The notes beneath the pieces are model-generated. The model made no database searches, was not told the DNA's origin, and saw nothing but the letters and a program-made list of their open reading frames with translations. A DNA stretch of 15,943 bases from JAWUWD01 sp034112085 (GTDB taxonomy: Bacteria; Bacteroidota; Bacteroidia; Cytophagales; Cyclobacteriaceae), in contig JAWUWD010000091.1 in NCBI GenBank assembly GCA_034112085.1, positions 1-15,943 on the forward strand. The letters run 5' to 3'. This document shows, one piece after another, positions 1 to 8,039 of the stretch. Position numbers and translations under genes: made by a program. Every line of letters begins with the position of its first letter. Positions within the stretch are counted from its first letter, which is position 1.

Positions 1-2832
1 GTTAGAAATGGTTTATTCAAAAAGCAGGCTATTGATACCAAGAGTGATAAGGATAAATCAATTCAAAAGAATTCGTCCATTGAAATTCCAGTATTTCCGA
101 TGGAGACAGGAGTGATCATGTCTATTCGACAACTTGTACAAGGCACACTATTTTATTTCAAGTCAATACTGAAAGAAACCTCTTTTTGGGCTATAGTGAT
201 CTGTGCCATGGTAATTATTTATGTCAACTCCATTAGCTTAGGCACTACCTTCGGTGTAGATAGTTATCCAAGAACATACTTGATTGTTGAGGAACTCCAA
301 GAGTTGTCATTACTATTTTTCTTAATTATTCTGGTGTTCTTTTCTGGGGAATTAATTTGGAAAGAAAGAGATGCCAAGGTGGATTTGATCTATGATGCTC
401 TGCCCACCAATGATTTCATCAATTTAGCAGGTAAATTCTTTGGTCTATTACTTACCTATGTCGTACTAATTTTTGGGTTGATCTTATCCGGTATGCTGTT
501 TCAAACAGCCAGCGGGTATTACCAATATGAATTGGGTGTTTATTTCATGGCCTTTTTTGTAGGAATATTCCCGTTCCTAGCACTTTTTAGTATAGTTTCT
601 TTTTTCTTCCAGGTGATTTCGAACCACAAATTTATGGGGCATATTCTTGTTGTTCTATTTTTCATAGGCACCATGGTGTTGGAAGCATTTGGATATAACC
701 ACGGCTTATACAAATTTGGTGGTGATGCACTGGCTACTTATTCTGATATGAATGGCTATGGCCACTTTTTGGCTGCATATGGCTGGATAAAGCTCTACTG
801 GATAGCCTTTTCATTAATCCTTTTCATTATTGCCGTTCTATTTAGCATTAGGGGTAATGAGACAGGCTTTAAGAATCGTTTAAAAATTGGAAAATTGCGA
901 GTCACTAAGCCCTTCATCAAACTAAGTGTATTTGCGATTGCTGTTTTTGTGTTGTCAGGATGCTATATCTATTATAATACCAATGTGCTTAATGATTATT
1001 TAACGCCAGCATCGCAACAAACCTTTAGGGCCAATTATGAGAAGACTTTAAAACAATACGAACATTTATCACAACCTCTAATAATTGATGTGATGCTCAA
1101 TGCAGAATTGTATCCTGCAGATAGGAATTACGTGGTAGAAGGTCATTATATACTTGAAAATACCGGAACAGAACCTCTGTCCAGTATCCATGTTCAAAAG
1201 TTGATTGATTCACAAATAGAGTTAGAAGATATTCATTTAGCAGGAGGAGGATCTCTTAATATTGAAAATGAAGAGTTTGGGCACTATGTCTATGAATTAA
1301 GCAAGCCATTACAAGCTGGTGATAGTATAAAAATGGAGTTCAAACAAACATATACTACTTCAGGATTTGTAGAGCGTGGATCCAATACTCAAATCGTAGA
1401 AAATGGAACGTTCTTCAATGTCGATCAATTCCCAACTATTGGATACAATCCTAAATATGAATTGCGAAACAATATCGACCGTAAGAGTTATGACTTGCCT
1501 CCGAGGCCTACCAGAGCAAAGATAGATGATCCCCGAGAGTTGAGGAATGCTCGAAGTAGTGGAGGGGGCTACGAAATAAATTTTGAAATAGTGTTAGGAA
1601 CTGACTCAAGTCAAGTAGCTCTTGCTCCAGGGAAGTTACTAAACTCTTGGTCCGATGAAGGGAGAAGCTACTTTCATTACAAGTCGAATGAGCCCATGAT
1701 CAACTTTTACTCCATCGTTTCCGCTGAATATGAGATCATACGTGATCAATGGAAACCAAGTGATGGGCAGGGCAAAGCAGTTGACCTAGAAATTTATTAT
1801 CATAAAGGGCACGATTACAACCTGGATCGCATGATGAATGGAATGAAAAGTTCATTTGACTATTTCAGCGCTAATTTCAGTTCATATCAATATCAACAAA
1901 TGAGGATCATGGAATTCCCTAGATATGCTGGATTTGCCCAATCATTTCCGAATACGGTGCCTTATTCTGAGTCTATTGGATTTATTATGGATATTGATGA
2001 AGAAGAGGATGCCGATATGCCATTTTTCGTGACAGCGCATGAACTAGCGCATCAATGGTGGGGTATGCAAGTGATAGCAGCTAATGTTGAAGGTCGATAT
2101 ATGATTTTAGAAACATTAGCTCAGTATTCTGCACTGATGGTCATGAAGAAAGAGTTTTCAGATGAAAAGGTTGAGAAAATTTTGGCAGGAGAGAGGAAGA
2201 GATACCTGTTAGGAAGAGCCAATGAATCAACTTATGAAACACCGTTGGCATTGGTTGATGGAGGTAAATACATTTACTATGGTAAAGGAGTACTCAATAT
2301 GTACGCTTTTCAGGATTATATTTCAGAAGATAGTGTGAATATGGCTTTAAGAAGGTTTATTAGAGACTGGAACGGGTTTGGTGGGGAGCTTCAAACCAAC
2401 CGATATGCCACTACTGAAGACTTATTGGGATATTTCAAGGAAGTCACACCAGACAGTCTGCAATACGTTATTGAGGATTTATTCGAAACGATTACCCTTT
2501 ACGAGAATAAAACTACTGATGTCGTCTATGAAGCTATTTCTGCCAATAAATACAAAGTTGGTCTGACAGTAGAAGCGATAAAGCATCGGACAGATAGCTT
2601 GGGAGTGGAATCATCCATATCCATAAATGATTGGATAAATATAGGTGTATATGCTGAAGGCGAGGACGGAGAAGATCAATTGATTTATTTGAAGAAACAC
2701 AAGATCAATAGCCAGATAACAGAATTAGAAATTTATGTAGATCAAAAACCTACAAAAGCTGGTATTGATCCATTGAACAAGTTAATAGATAGAAACCGAA
2801 ATGATAATGTCAAGAATTTTAAACCCTTGTAG
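1..2832 (+). CDS. ABC-2 permease / M1-family aminopeptidase fusion, 5'-truncated by window edge
   Basis: The frame is open from base 1 through the first ATG at 100, so the gene almost certainly begins upstream; 943 residues are visible. Residues before that ATG are Lys-rich and resemble a cytoplasmic linker. Family knowledge: such proteins are about 1200 residues, with two ABC-2-type membrane halves followed by a zinc peptidase. Seven hydrophobic segments are visible (window-frame residues about 61-79, 102-117, 146-167, 180-204, 214-230, 261-283, 305-325). A large extracytoplasmic region follows, with the zinc motif HELAH at residues 680-684 and a likely third ligand Glu at 704 in ETLAQY. A candidate catalytic Tyr lies near 760 in YYGKGV. 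The GxMEN exopeptidase motif of classical M1 enzymes is not seen; PYSESIGF occupies the equivalent place. The likely role is a membrane-anchored peptidase or transport-linked protein, with an ATPase subunit probably encoded upstream. The substrate is unknown. No clear terminator follows. Confidence 0.9.
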   Translation, partial: VRNGLFKKQAIDTKSDKDKSIQKNSSIEIPVFPMETGVIMSIRQLVQGTLFYFKSILKETSFWAIVICAMVIIYVNSISLGTTFGVDSYPRTYLIVEELQELSLLFFLIILVFFSGELIWKERDAKVDLIYDALPTNDFINLAGKFFGLLLTYVVLIFGLILSGMLFQTASGYYQYELGVYFMAFFVGIFPFLALFSIVSFFFQVISNHKFMGHILVVLFFIGTMVLEAFGYNHGLYKFGGDALATYSDMNGYGHFLAAYGWIKLYWIAFSLILFIIAVLFSIRGNETGFKNRLKIGKLRVTKPFIKLSVFAIAVFVLSGCYIYYNTNVLNDYLTPASQQTFRANYEKTLKQYEHLSQPLIIDVMLNAELYPADRNYVVEGHYILENTGTEPLSSIHVQKLIDSQIELEDIHLAGGGSLNIENEEFGHYVYELSKPLQAGDSIKMEFKQTYTTSGFVERGSNTQIVENGTFFNVDQFPTIGYNPKYELRNNIDRKSYDLPPRPTRAKIDDPRELRNARSSGGGYEINFEIVLGTDSSQVALAPGKLLNSWSDEGRSYFHYKSNEPMINFYSIVSAEYEIIRDQWKPSDGQGKAVDLEIYYHKGHDYNLDRMMNGMKSSFDYFSANFSSYQYQQMRIMEFPRYAGFAQSFPNTVPYSESIGFIMDIDEEEDADMPFFVTAHELAHQWWGMQVIAANVEGRYMILETLAQYSALMVMKKEFSDEKVEKILAGERKRYLLGRANESTYETPLALVDGGKYIYYGKGVLNMYAFQDYISEDSVNMALRRFIRDWNGFGGELQTNRYATTEDLLGYFKEVTPDSLQYVIEDLFETITLYENKTTDVVYEAISANKYKVGLTVEAIKHRTDSLGVESSISINDWINIGVYAEGEDGEDQLIYLKKHKINSQITELEIYVDQKPTKAGIDPLNKLIDRNRNDNVKNFKPL

Positions 2833-2963
2833 TCATTTTAGAAGTATATGAGATTACTGTAGTACTTGATAGAATTCATTCGTGTTGTTATGTTATATAG
2901 AGAACTGGTTATTCTACTGCGCGCGCTGGCCTTACAGAATAGCGGGGTGAGCGTTGGCTTGTG

Positions 2964-3045
2964 GATGGTAGCCTTGGCGAGGGCAAGCTATGAGTAACAT
3001 AGCGCAGACATAATGTTATTGTATAATCATATAACCGCAATTGTC
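2964..3045. repeat. Degenerate intergenic repeat, copy A1
   Basis: It contains CCTTGGCGAGG (2972-2982) inside an imperfect hairpin (TAGCCTTG and CAAGCTA arms, about 2969-2990). Then comes ACATAGCGCAGACATAATG (2997-3015), running on to ATAACC. The same ordered elements, CCTTGGCAAGG followed by ACACAGCGCAGACTTAATG and ATAACC, recur at 15333-15445. The arms TAACAT and ATGTTA (2995-3000 and 3013-3018) give a second small hairpin. No open reading frame of interest crosses it. Confidence 0.55.
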
Positions 3046-3163
3046 CGTATCCAGTAAATGACTATAGTTGATATATAATGGCATCGCGTTATAGCCTGCC
3101 CCTCACTTGATGCTGGGTTACTTAGATTAGGTCTTTGAGTAGGGGATTAATAGTTTTAGGGAG

Positions 3164-3230
3164 GACAGAGTGTTAAGAAATGATGCGGTGGATCAATTTA
3201 ACGATGAGCCTGATTGCAGGGCGGCTTCTT
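3164..3230. repeat. Degenerate intergenic repeat, copy A2 (GTTAAGAAATGAT hairpin)
   Basis: The string GTTAAGAAATGAT at about 3173-3185 is identical to 15354-15366. In both places a GATCA half-arm follows (GATCAATTTAA here, GATCATTTTAG there), so both can fold into a short hairpin. A GCCTG...TGC string follows in both. The hairpin here is imperfect, while the one at 15361-15382 is perfect. Confidence 0.5.
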
Positions 3231-3397
3231 TTCACATCTAAGCACTTCATTTTACACTTAGCAGGAGTAGAGCACTCTTTTGGCATTATTGGCAGGAGGG
3301 GAATGGCAAATGTGTGTGAATTGGTAGACTGCAATAAATAATATTTCTTCTTCATTTAAAGTCTGGGAAACGGATTCTTGTACTTGTATTTCAATAA

Positions 3398-3430
3398 GGC
3401 ATTTTAGCTTAAAAAAAAATGCTTAATGCC
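3398..3430. other. Inverted repeat with A-rich loop, possible minus-strand terminator
   Basis: Arms GGCATT (3398-3403) and AATGCC (3425-3430) are perfect complements. An inner AGC/GCT pair lies across a small bulge, and the loop is a run of A. On the minus strand the T-run falls inside the loop instead of after the stem, so it is not a standard terminator. Confidence 0.25.
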
Positions 3431-3788
3431 AAACTGGAGTCATTAATTAGCTAGACTAATGTGTGGTAAATGAGCAGTTTATGCTTTATAAAATCCTTGG
3501 CGAGGGCCAAAATTTCATCCTCCTTCCTATTACATTTTACATTACCAGCGAGTAACTAACCACCACCAACTAAGAAATCTAAACGAAATAAGAATACCTG
3601 GTTAAAATTGATACGAGCAATAAAGGGAATGAAGAAGGTAGTTCAGGACTTATTTCATTTAGTTTATTCATTGTAACACATGGTTTATACCATCGATTAA
3701 TCTGGTCAATGCCTTTCTCAGACCAATCACGCTCACCTACAACCAATAACTAACTGAATCTAAGAAAATAAAAAAAAACTTAGAACAA

Positions 3789-3818
3789 GGGGTTGGGTAA
3801 ATCAACTTTCAACGAGTA
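3789..3818 (+). promoter_or_regulatory. P1: putative ECF-sigma promoter motif, copy 1 of 4
   Basis: GGGGTTGGGTAA (3789-3800), a 12-base spacer, then CGAGTA (3813-3818). The same bipartite arrangement with the same spacing occurs at 5916, 8571 and 12070, each upstream of a gene start. The ATG of the YHYH gene is 85 bases downstream. The first 23 bases of this copy are identical to those of P2. Calling it the target of the sigma factor encoded at 8040 is inference from position and repetition. Confidence 0.7.
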
Positions 3819-3903
3819 GATAGATTAGTAAACGAAAATTTCCACATCGGAAGTGATTGAGTGGGTTGAATAAAACAGTTTTAAAACCATAAAAACCAAA
3901 GAC

Positions 3904-4671
3904 ATGAATAAAATTAAGATTAGTATAATGACCCTAGTAATGATGATGGGGTTTTGGGTTTCTTGCAGTAGCGATGAAGACCCTACTTCAGTAGGGAACA
4001 ATGAAGAAACTCTTTCAGAATTACCCGATGCATTCTCAGTATTTGACACTGATAATACTACCATATTTCTTGATGGAGATGAGATATCCATCGAGACTAA
4101 TGGTCTTCCTAATCACACATCTCCCTATTGGTCCGCGGGCCATGATCTATTCGTTGATCCAACGGTCACCTCACTAGCACAAATGGCACCTGGGAATATT
4201 GATGACTTTAATGGGTCATATGCATTGCACGTACCTGCTATCCCCACCAAGGCTTCCTCCTCTTCTTCAACAGGATTAGGTGCTATCGGGATAGCGGTTA
4301 GTGGTTCAGTGATATATAATGACGAAGAAGGTCCCAATGTCCCTTTGGACAATGCTGCGCCTTCTCTGGACTACAACGGTGCACATACAGGTCCACAGAG
4401 CTATCACTATCACCTTGAGCCGGTTGCTTGGTCGGAGGATGATGACAACTTAATCGGTATTATCTCTGATGGCTTTTTTATCTATGGAAGAAAGTGTACT
4501 TCAACAGGTACTTATCCTACAGGCTTAGATGCTTCTGGTGGACACACAAGTACTACTAAGTACAATGACGAGGAAGAGTATCATTACCATATTCAAAATG
4601 AACTTTACCTGAATCAATATTACATTTTGTTTCCAGGTGATTATCAAGGAACAGCCAATGTTATTAACTAA
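3904..4671 (+). CDS. YHYH domain lipoprotein (paralogue 1)
   Basis: The 255-residue exported protein has a hydrophobic N-terminus ending in a lipobox-like WVSC, so Cys21 is the likely lipidated residue. It is followed by SSDED, an acidic stretch typical of Bacteroidetes lipoproteins sent to the outer membrane or cell surface. The YHYH family (named for its motif) is recognised from two YHYH tetrads, at residues 167-170 and 226-229, the ETNGLPNH segment near 64-71, and ISDGFFIYGR near 187-196. The biochemical function of the family is not established; the paired Tyr/His clusters would suit metal binding (inference). The gene is first in a tightly overlapping operon with a MORN_2 protein and SCO, driven by P1. 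A paralogue with the same motif pair lies at 12134. The start follows from the signal peptide; no strong ribosome binding site is seen. Confidence 0.88.
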   Translation: MNKIKISIMTLVMMMGFWVSCSSDEDPTSVGNNEETLSELPDAFSVFDTDNTTIFLDGDEISIETNGLPNHTSPYWSAGHDLFVDPTVTSLAQMAPGNIDDFNGSYALHVPAIPTKASSSSSTGLGAIGIAVSGSVIYNDEEGPNVPLDNAAPSLDYNGAHTGPQSYHYHLEPVAWSEDDDNLIGIISDGFFIYGRKCTSTGTYPTGLDASGGHTSTTKYNDEEEYHYHIQNELYLNQYYILFPGDYQGTANVIN

Positions 4672-5257
4672 TTTTTATTTCCTCATCGCAACCATAGCTG
4701 TGCTATTCAGTGATACTGACAATAACCTTTATCAGCATCACGACAGTAGTCTATTCCTGGTGGGAATTTCGGTTGAGCAATTGACACTCAATTCCGATTT
4801 GGGGCAGGTATTTTTTGGTAATGACTTGTTTAACGGAATAAGTGTGGCACACTATCCAAATGGTCAAATATCTGAGAAGATTGCCTATCTCGATGGCAAG
4901 AAAAATGGCCAGCGAAGAAAATGGTATCCTAACGGAATCTTGAGTTATGAAGCCATCTACAAATCAAATAAACTTGATGGCACATCATGGTCTTGGTGGT
5001 CGACTGGGGCACAAAGATCAGAATCGACCTTCGTCAATGGAAAATCTAATGGTGTCCAAAGACAATGGTATGCCAACGGCAGTATATTCAAAGAGCTACA
5101 TACTGCCAATGGAAAAGAAGATGGGATGCAAAAGGCGTGGAGAGAGAATGGTAAAATCTATGTCAACTATGAGGCTAAGAATGGGCGAATTTTCGGACTG
5201 AAGCGTTCGAACCTTTGCTATGAGTTAAACAAAGAAAAAATTGTGTACAATGATTAG
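4658..5257 (+). CDS. MORN_2 (YwqK-like) repeat protein, exported
   Basis: The 199-residue protein has an N-terminal hydrophobic segment (residues 1-18, probable signal peptide). Five tandem repeats of about 23 residues (roughly 60-175) have the pattern G-x-x-x-x-W/H-Y-x-N-G, for example HYPNGQI, KWYPNGI and QWYANGS. This matches the MORN_2 repeat family, often auto-named 'YwqK antitoxin'. The ATG at 4658 is preferred over an in-frame GTG at 4637, because AAGGA lies 7 bases before the ATG and the signal peptide then begins at once. It overlaps the end of the YHYH gene by 14 bases and the following SCO gene by 8 bases, so the three are translationally coupled. No toxin gene is nearby, so the antitoxin label should not be taken literally. 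A surface-exposed repeat protein is more likely, with unknown partner. Confidence 0.8.
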   Translation: MLLTNFYFLIATIAVLFSDTDNNLYQHHDSSLFLVGISVEQLTLNSDLGQVFFGNDLFNGISVAHYPNGQISEKIAYLDGKKNGQRRKWYPNGILSYEAIYKSNKLDGTSWSWWSTGAQRSESTFVNGKSNGVQRQWYANGSIFKELHTANGKEDGMQKAWRENGKIYVNYEAKNGRIFGLKRSNLCYELNKEKIVYND

Positions 5258-5912
5258 AATAACAGTAGCCAGTATTATCCTAGGAGTATTTGGGTGTTCC
5301 TCACAGTCTCAGCCAGCCCTGGAAGAAGCCAGTAGTCGAGTAGATCAACTACCTTATTATGACGAAGCCACATTCACTCCTAAATGGTTTGATAGTAGTG
5401 AAGCAGTGCCAGAAGATTTTCATCAAATTCCTCCATTCACTTTGCAAAATCAATTGGGCAATGTGATCACTCGTAAAGATGTACAGGGCAAAATATATGT
5501 TGTGGACTTTTTCTTTATGAGCTGCCCAGGGATCTGCCCCAAGATGACTACCAATATGTCATTGGTACAAGATGCATTCCTCAAGGATGATGAGGTATTG
5601 TTACTCTCTCATTCTGTGACACCAGAATATGACAGTGTATCTGTGCTTAGTGACTATGCAGAAACTAAAGGTATCATCAGTGAACGATGGCATCTTCTTA
5701 CCGGTGATAGAAAGGAAATCTACGATCTTGGCAGGAACCAGTATTTCGTAGAAGAAGACCTTGGGCTTCAAAAGGCCATGGGAGATTTTATTCATACCGA
5801 GAATTTTGTTCTTATAGATGACAATCAACACATCCGAGGAATTTACAATGGATTGAATAGATCAGCCATAAGCCAATTGATCGCTGATATCAAAACATTA
5901 AAAAAATCATAA
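5250..5912 (+). CDS. SCO1/SenC family copper chaperone-like lipoprotein
   Basis: The 220-residue thioredoxin-fold protein has a lipoprotein signal ending at FGC (Cys16 likely lipidated). The SCO copper site is intact: CPGIC gives Cys92 and Cys96, and the distal His is His182 in FIHTENFVLID. The SHSVTPEYDS segment between them is also typical of the family. SCO proteins deliver or handle copper for the CuA centre of cytochrome c oxidase, or act as thiol-disulfide reductases in the envelope. The ATG at 5250 is chosen over an in-frame TTG at 5241 because the signal peptide starts directly there. It overlaps the MORN_2 gene by 8 bases and is last in the P1 operon. No cytochrome oxidase genes are in the window, so a role with the neighbouring YHYH protein is possible but unproven. 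Confidence 0.9.
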   Translation: MIRITVASIILGVFGCSSQSQPALEEASSRVDQLPYYDEATFTPKWFDSSEAVPEDFHQIPPFTLQNQLGNVITRKDVQGKIYVVDFFFMSCPGICPKMTTNMSLVQDAFLKDDEVLLLSHSVTPEYDSVSVLSDYAETKGIISERWHLLTGDRKEIYDLGRNQYFVEEDLGLQKAMGDFIHTENFVLIDDNQHIRGIYNGLNRSAISQLIADIKTLKKS

Positions 5913-5915
5913 AAG

Positions 5916-5945
5916 GGGGTTGGGTAAATCAACTTTCAGTGAGTA
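5916..5945 (+). promoter_or_regulatory. P2: putative ECF-sigma promoter motif, copy 2 of 4
   Basis: GGGGTTGGGTAA (5916-5927), a 12-base spacer, then TGAGTA (5940-5945). It starts 4 bases after the SCO stop codon and lies 62 bases before the ATG of the Spy-like gene. The upstream block and spacer match P1 over 23 consecutive bases, and part of the downstream leader (ACATCGG and GGGTTGAA) is shared as well, so P1 and P2 look like a duplicated promoter plus leader. Confidence 0.7.
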
Positions 5946-6007
5946 GATAAGATAGTATAAGGGAAATTACATCGGGTTGAACAATAATAAAATTAAATAA
6001 TAAACAT

Positions 6008-6331
6008 ATGAAAAAGACAATCTCAATTCTCGTTTTATTCTGCACAACAACCTTCATCTATGCACAGGATCAAATGTCACAAAGACCAAAACCACCTACC
6101 GCAAAAGAAATGATCAAGAAGGCCACTAAAGAATTGGCGCTTTCTGATGAACAGATCACACTGTGGGAGGAAATTCATGAAAAATACGAATCATCTATGA
6201 AGGATCAGTCAAAGGCAAACGACACTCGAAAACAAATGGGGGAAGAGTTGGAAGCAACTTTGACTAAGGAGCAATCAGAAAAATTTCAGGAGATGAGAAA
6301 AAGTCAAGGGCCTCCTCCCAAGAATAATTAA
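6008..6331 (+). CDS. Small exported Spy/CpxP-like helical protein
   Basis: The 107-residue protein has a clear signal peptide with probable cleavage after YAQ (residue 20 or just before). The mature part is highly charged and predicted helical. It carries two L-S/T-x-E-Q motifs, LSDEQ at 45-49 and LTKEQ at 85-89, matching the LTxxQ signature of Spy/CpxP/Zra-type periplasmic proteins. Those proteins act as chaperones or as partners of metal- and stress-sensing systems. The tail is Pro-rich (GPPPKNN). It is the first gene after P2, with only 22 bases to the CotH-like gene. Assignment rests on the two motifs and size, so the family name is moderately secure and the function is inferred. Confidence 0.7.
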   Translation: MKKTISILVLFCTTTFIYAQDQMSQRPKPPTAKEMIKKATKELALSDEQITLWEEIHEKYESSMKDQSKANDTRKQMGEELEATLTKEQSEKFQEMRKSQGPPPKNN

Positions 6332-6353
6332 ACCGGTAACAACGAAATAAAAC

Positions 6354-7811
6354 ATGGTCTCTAAACAAAAAAATATGATTACCAGAAACAAAACATCTGT
6401 TCAGCGATTTACGAAATCAATATTCTTCTTATTAAGTATTTCTCTTTTTATCGCCTGCGATGATGACGATAATGAAATAACTACAAGTGTCCAGGATTAT
6501 CAAGGAGACGTAGTATTAGAAGATATTGATTTTGATCCAACAGACTGGACATCAGACACGCATAGTAAAAGTGCCGATCCAGATTTTGATGAAGTCTTTG
6601 AAGACAACGCTGTTAAAAGATTGGACTTTGTAATCTCCGAAGATAATTGGGATGTAATGCTAAATGACATGACTGATTTATATGGAACTTTTGGAATTGG
6701 TGGTGGTCCTGGAGGCGGAAGTTTTTCTGAAGAAAACCCCATTTTTGTCCCTGGATCAGTTTTCTACAATGATACAGAATGGTACAAAGTGGGTCTACGT
6801 TTTAAGGGGAATTCTAGCTTACAAAACAGTTGGCAAAACGGCATATTAAAATTATCATTCAAGCTGGATTTTGATGAGTTTGAAGATGATTATCCGCAGA
6901 TTGACAATCAACGATTCTATGGTTTTAAAAAATTGAGCCTTAAAAATAATTTTGATGATAAATCAATGCTTCGTGAAAAAGTAGCAACTGATGTATTTAG
7001 AAATGCTGGTTTGGTGGCTTCTCACACAGCGTTTTACACCCTCTATGTTGATCATGGTGATGGTCCTGAATATTTTGGTCTGTATACTCTGGTTGAGGAG
7101 GTGGATGACACTGTTTTAGATGAGCAATTTTCAGATGACGATGGCAATTTGTATAAACCAGATGGTGATGCTGCGAGTTTTGCAATAGGAACTTTTGATG
7201 AAGACGAATATGTTAAGAAAAATAACGAGGATGAAGCTGATTTTTCAGATGTAGAAAGTCTTTTAGCAATCCTTCATGATGATACCAGAACTACAGATGC
7301 ACTTGCCTGGAGATCAGATCTTGATGCAGTTTTTGACACCGATGTATTCTTAAAATATTTAGCTGTAAATACTGTAATTCAAAATTGGGACACTTATGGT
7401 AGAATGACACACAACTATTTCATCTATAATAATCCAGACACTGAAAAACTAACTTGGATTCCATGGGACAATAATGAGGCGTTACAAAACGGAAAAATGG
7501 GTGGCTCTGCGCAACTAGACTTTTCAGATGTGCCAACAACTCAATGGCCACTCATTGGGTATTTATATCAAGATGCGGTGTACAAAGAAAAATATGATAG
7601 TTTCGTTCAAGAAATAGCGAATGGTGCTTTCAATGCAACTACAATTCAATCTACTTATTCAACATATTCGGCATTAATTGAGGAGTACGCTACTTCCGAA
7701 ATTGATGGATATACTTTTTTAAATTCTAGCTCAGAATTTTCATCAGCGGTTAGTGAGCTAAAATCTCACGCTACGGACAGAGCAACTGCAGTTGCAAATT
7801 ATTTGGAATAA
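6354..7811 (+). CDS. CotH-kinase-like lipoprotein
   Basis: The 485-residue protein has a lipobox-like FIAC (Cys35) followed by DDDDNE. The CotH family is recognised from VGLRFKGNSS (about 147-155), the KKLSLKNNFDDKSMLRE block (about 192-208), YFGLYTLVEEVDD (about 240-252), NLYKPDG, and HNYFIYNN plus LTWIPWDNNE (about 353-375). In spore-coat CotH the equivalent residues belong to an atypical protein kinase; Asp372 in WIPWDNN is a candidate metal/catalytic residue. Bacteroidetes homologues are exported, so the target is probably an envelope protein (inference). A Gly-rich loop (GGGPGGGS) lies near 117-123. A second in-frame ATG at 6375 would give a shorter, more usual signal peptide; neither start has a clear ribosome binding site. 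It forms a two-gene unit with the Spy-like gene and is followed by a terminator. Confidence 0.88.
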   Translation: MVSKQKNMITRNKTSVQRFTKSIFFLLSISLFIACDDDDNEITTSVQDYQGDVVLEDIDFDPTDWTSDTHSKSADPDFDEVFEDNAVKRLDFVISEDNWDVMLNDMTDLYGTFGIGGGPGGGSFSEENPIFVPGSVFYNDTEWYKVGLRFKGNSSLQNSWQNGILKLSFKLDFDEFEDDYPQIDNQRFYGFKKLSLKNNFDDKSMLREKVATDVFRNAGLVASHTAFYTLYVDHGDGPEYFGLYTLVEEVDDTVLDEQFSDDDGNLYKPDGDAASFAIGTFDEDEYVKKNNEDEADFSDVESLLAILHDDTRTTDALAWRSDLDAVFDTDVFLKYLAVNTVIQNWDTYGRMTHNYFIYNNPDTEKLTWIPWDNNEALQNGKMGGSAQLDFSDVPTTQWPLIGYLYQDAVYKEKYDSFVQEIANGAFNATTIQSTYSTYSALIEEYATSEIDGYTFLNSSSEFSSAVSELKSHATDRATAVANYLE

Positions 7812-7843
7812 TAAGAATTTGGTTTCATTGGTTAGTGGTTAAA

Positions 7844-7877
7844 GGCTTCATGATTTCATCATGAGGCTCTTTTTTTT
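7844..7877 (+). terminator. Rho-independent terminator after CotH-like gene
   Basis: Stem GGCTTCATGA (7844-7853) pairs with TCATGAGGCT (7859-7868): ten pairs, two of them G-T wobbles, with a 5-base loop. A T-tract follows at 7870-7877. It lies 32 bases past the stop codon and separates the P2 unit from the sigma factor gene. Confidence 0.85.
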
Positions 7878-8039
7878 ACAAAAAAGCTAGTATCACAAAC
7901 CAAAAGCGAGATTGTTAGAGCAAGTTTAAGTGCCAATCTATATTAGACTCACTCAACTATTAACATGTTCGATTTCATTTGTTGATATTATTATTTGCTA
8001 ATTTACTGCATCGTGAAAGGTGAATTCAATTAAAGATAA

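Larger units (their letters stand above)
2833..3903. other. Long non-coding region (1071 bp) with degenerate hairpin repeats and promoter P1
   Basis: No convincing gene is seen on either strand. The left part (about 2900-3230) holds GC-richer, hairpin-forming sequence related to the segment at 15326-15445. The middle holds a short inverted repeat (3398-3430) and a further copy of CCTTGGCGAGGGC (3495-3507). The stretch 3520-3780 is AT-rich and featureless to the eye. The final 115 bases hold the P1 motif and a leader of about 85 bases ahead of the YHYH gene. Confidence 0.7.

Noticed and set aside
2880..3045. Possible integron attC site suggested by hairpins and GTTA/TAAC strings
   Set aside because: No matching RYYYAAC / GTTRRRY core pair with proper spacing was found, and no integrase or cassette array is present.
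3173..3355. Minus-strand 60-codon reading frame starting MKKKYYLLQS
   Set aside because: It lies inside the repeat-rich non-coding region, overlaps repeat copy A2, has no recognisable domain or ribosome binding site, and has a Cys/Lys/Arg-rich composition unlike real genes here. It could be a chance product of the repeat.
3819..3903. P1 leader as a riboswitch
   Set aside because: Only short shared strings with the P2 leader are visible. No stable conserved stem set or known riboswitch core is seen.
3825..4352. Minus-strand reading frames opposite the first YHYH gene
   Set aside because: They are shadows of a well-supported plus-strand gene, with no domains and no sensible operon context.
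7960..8000. Bacteroidetes housekeeping promoter (TTG / TAnnTTTG) upstream of the sigma gene
   Set aside because: A TATTATTTG string is near the consensus but has the wrong internal spacing, and no TTG lies at the proper distance, so no call was made.
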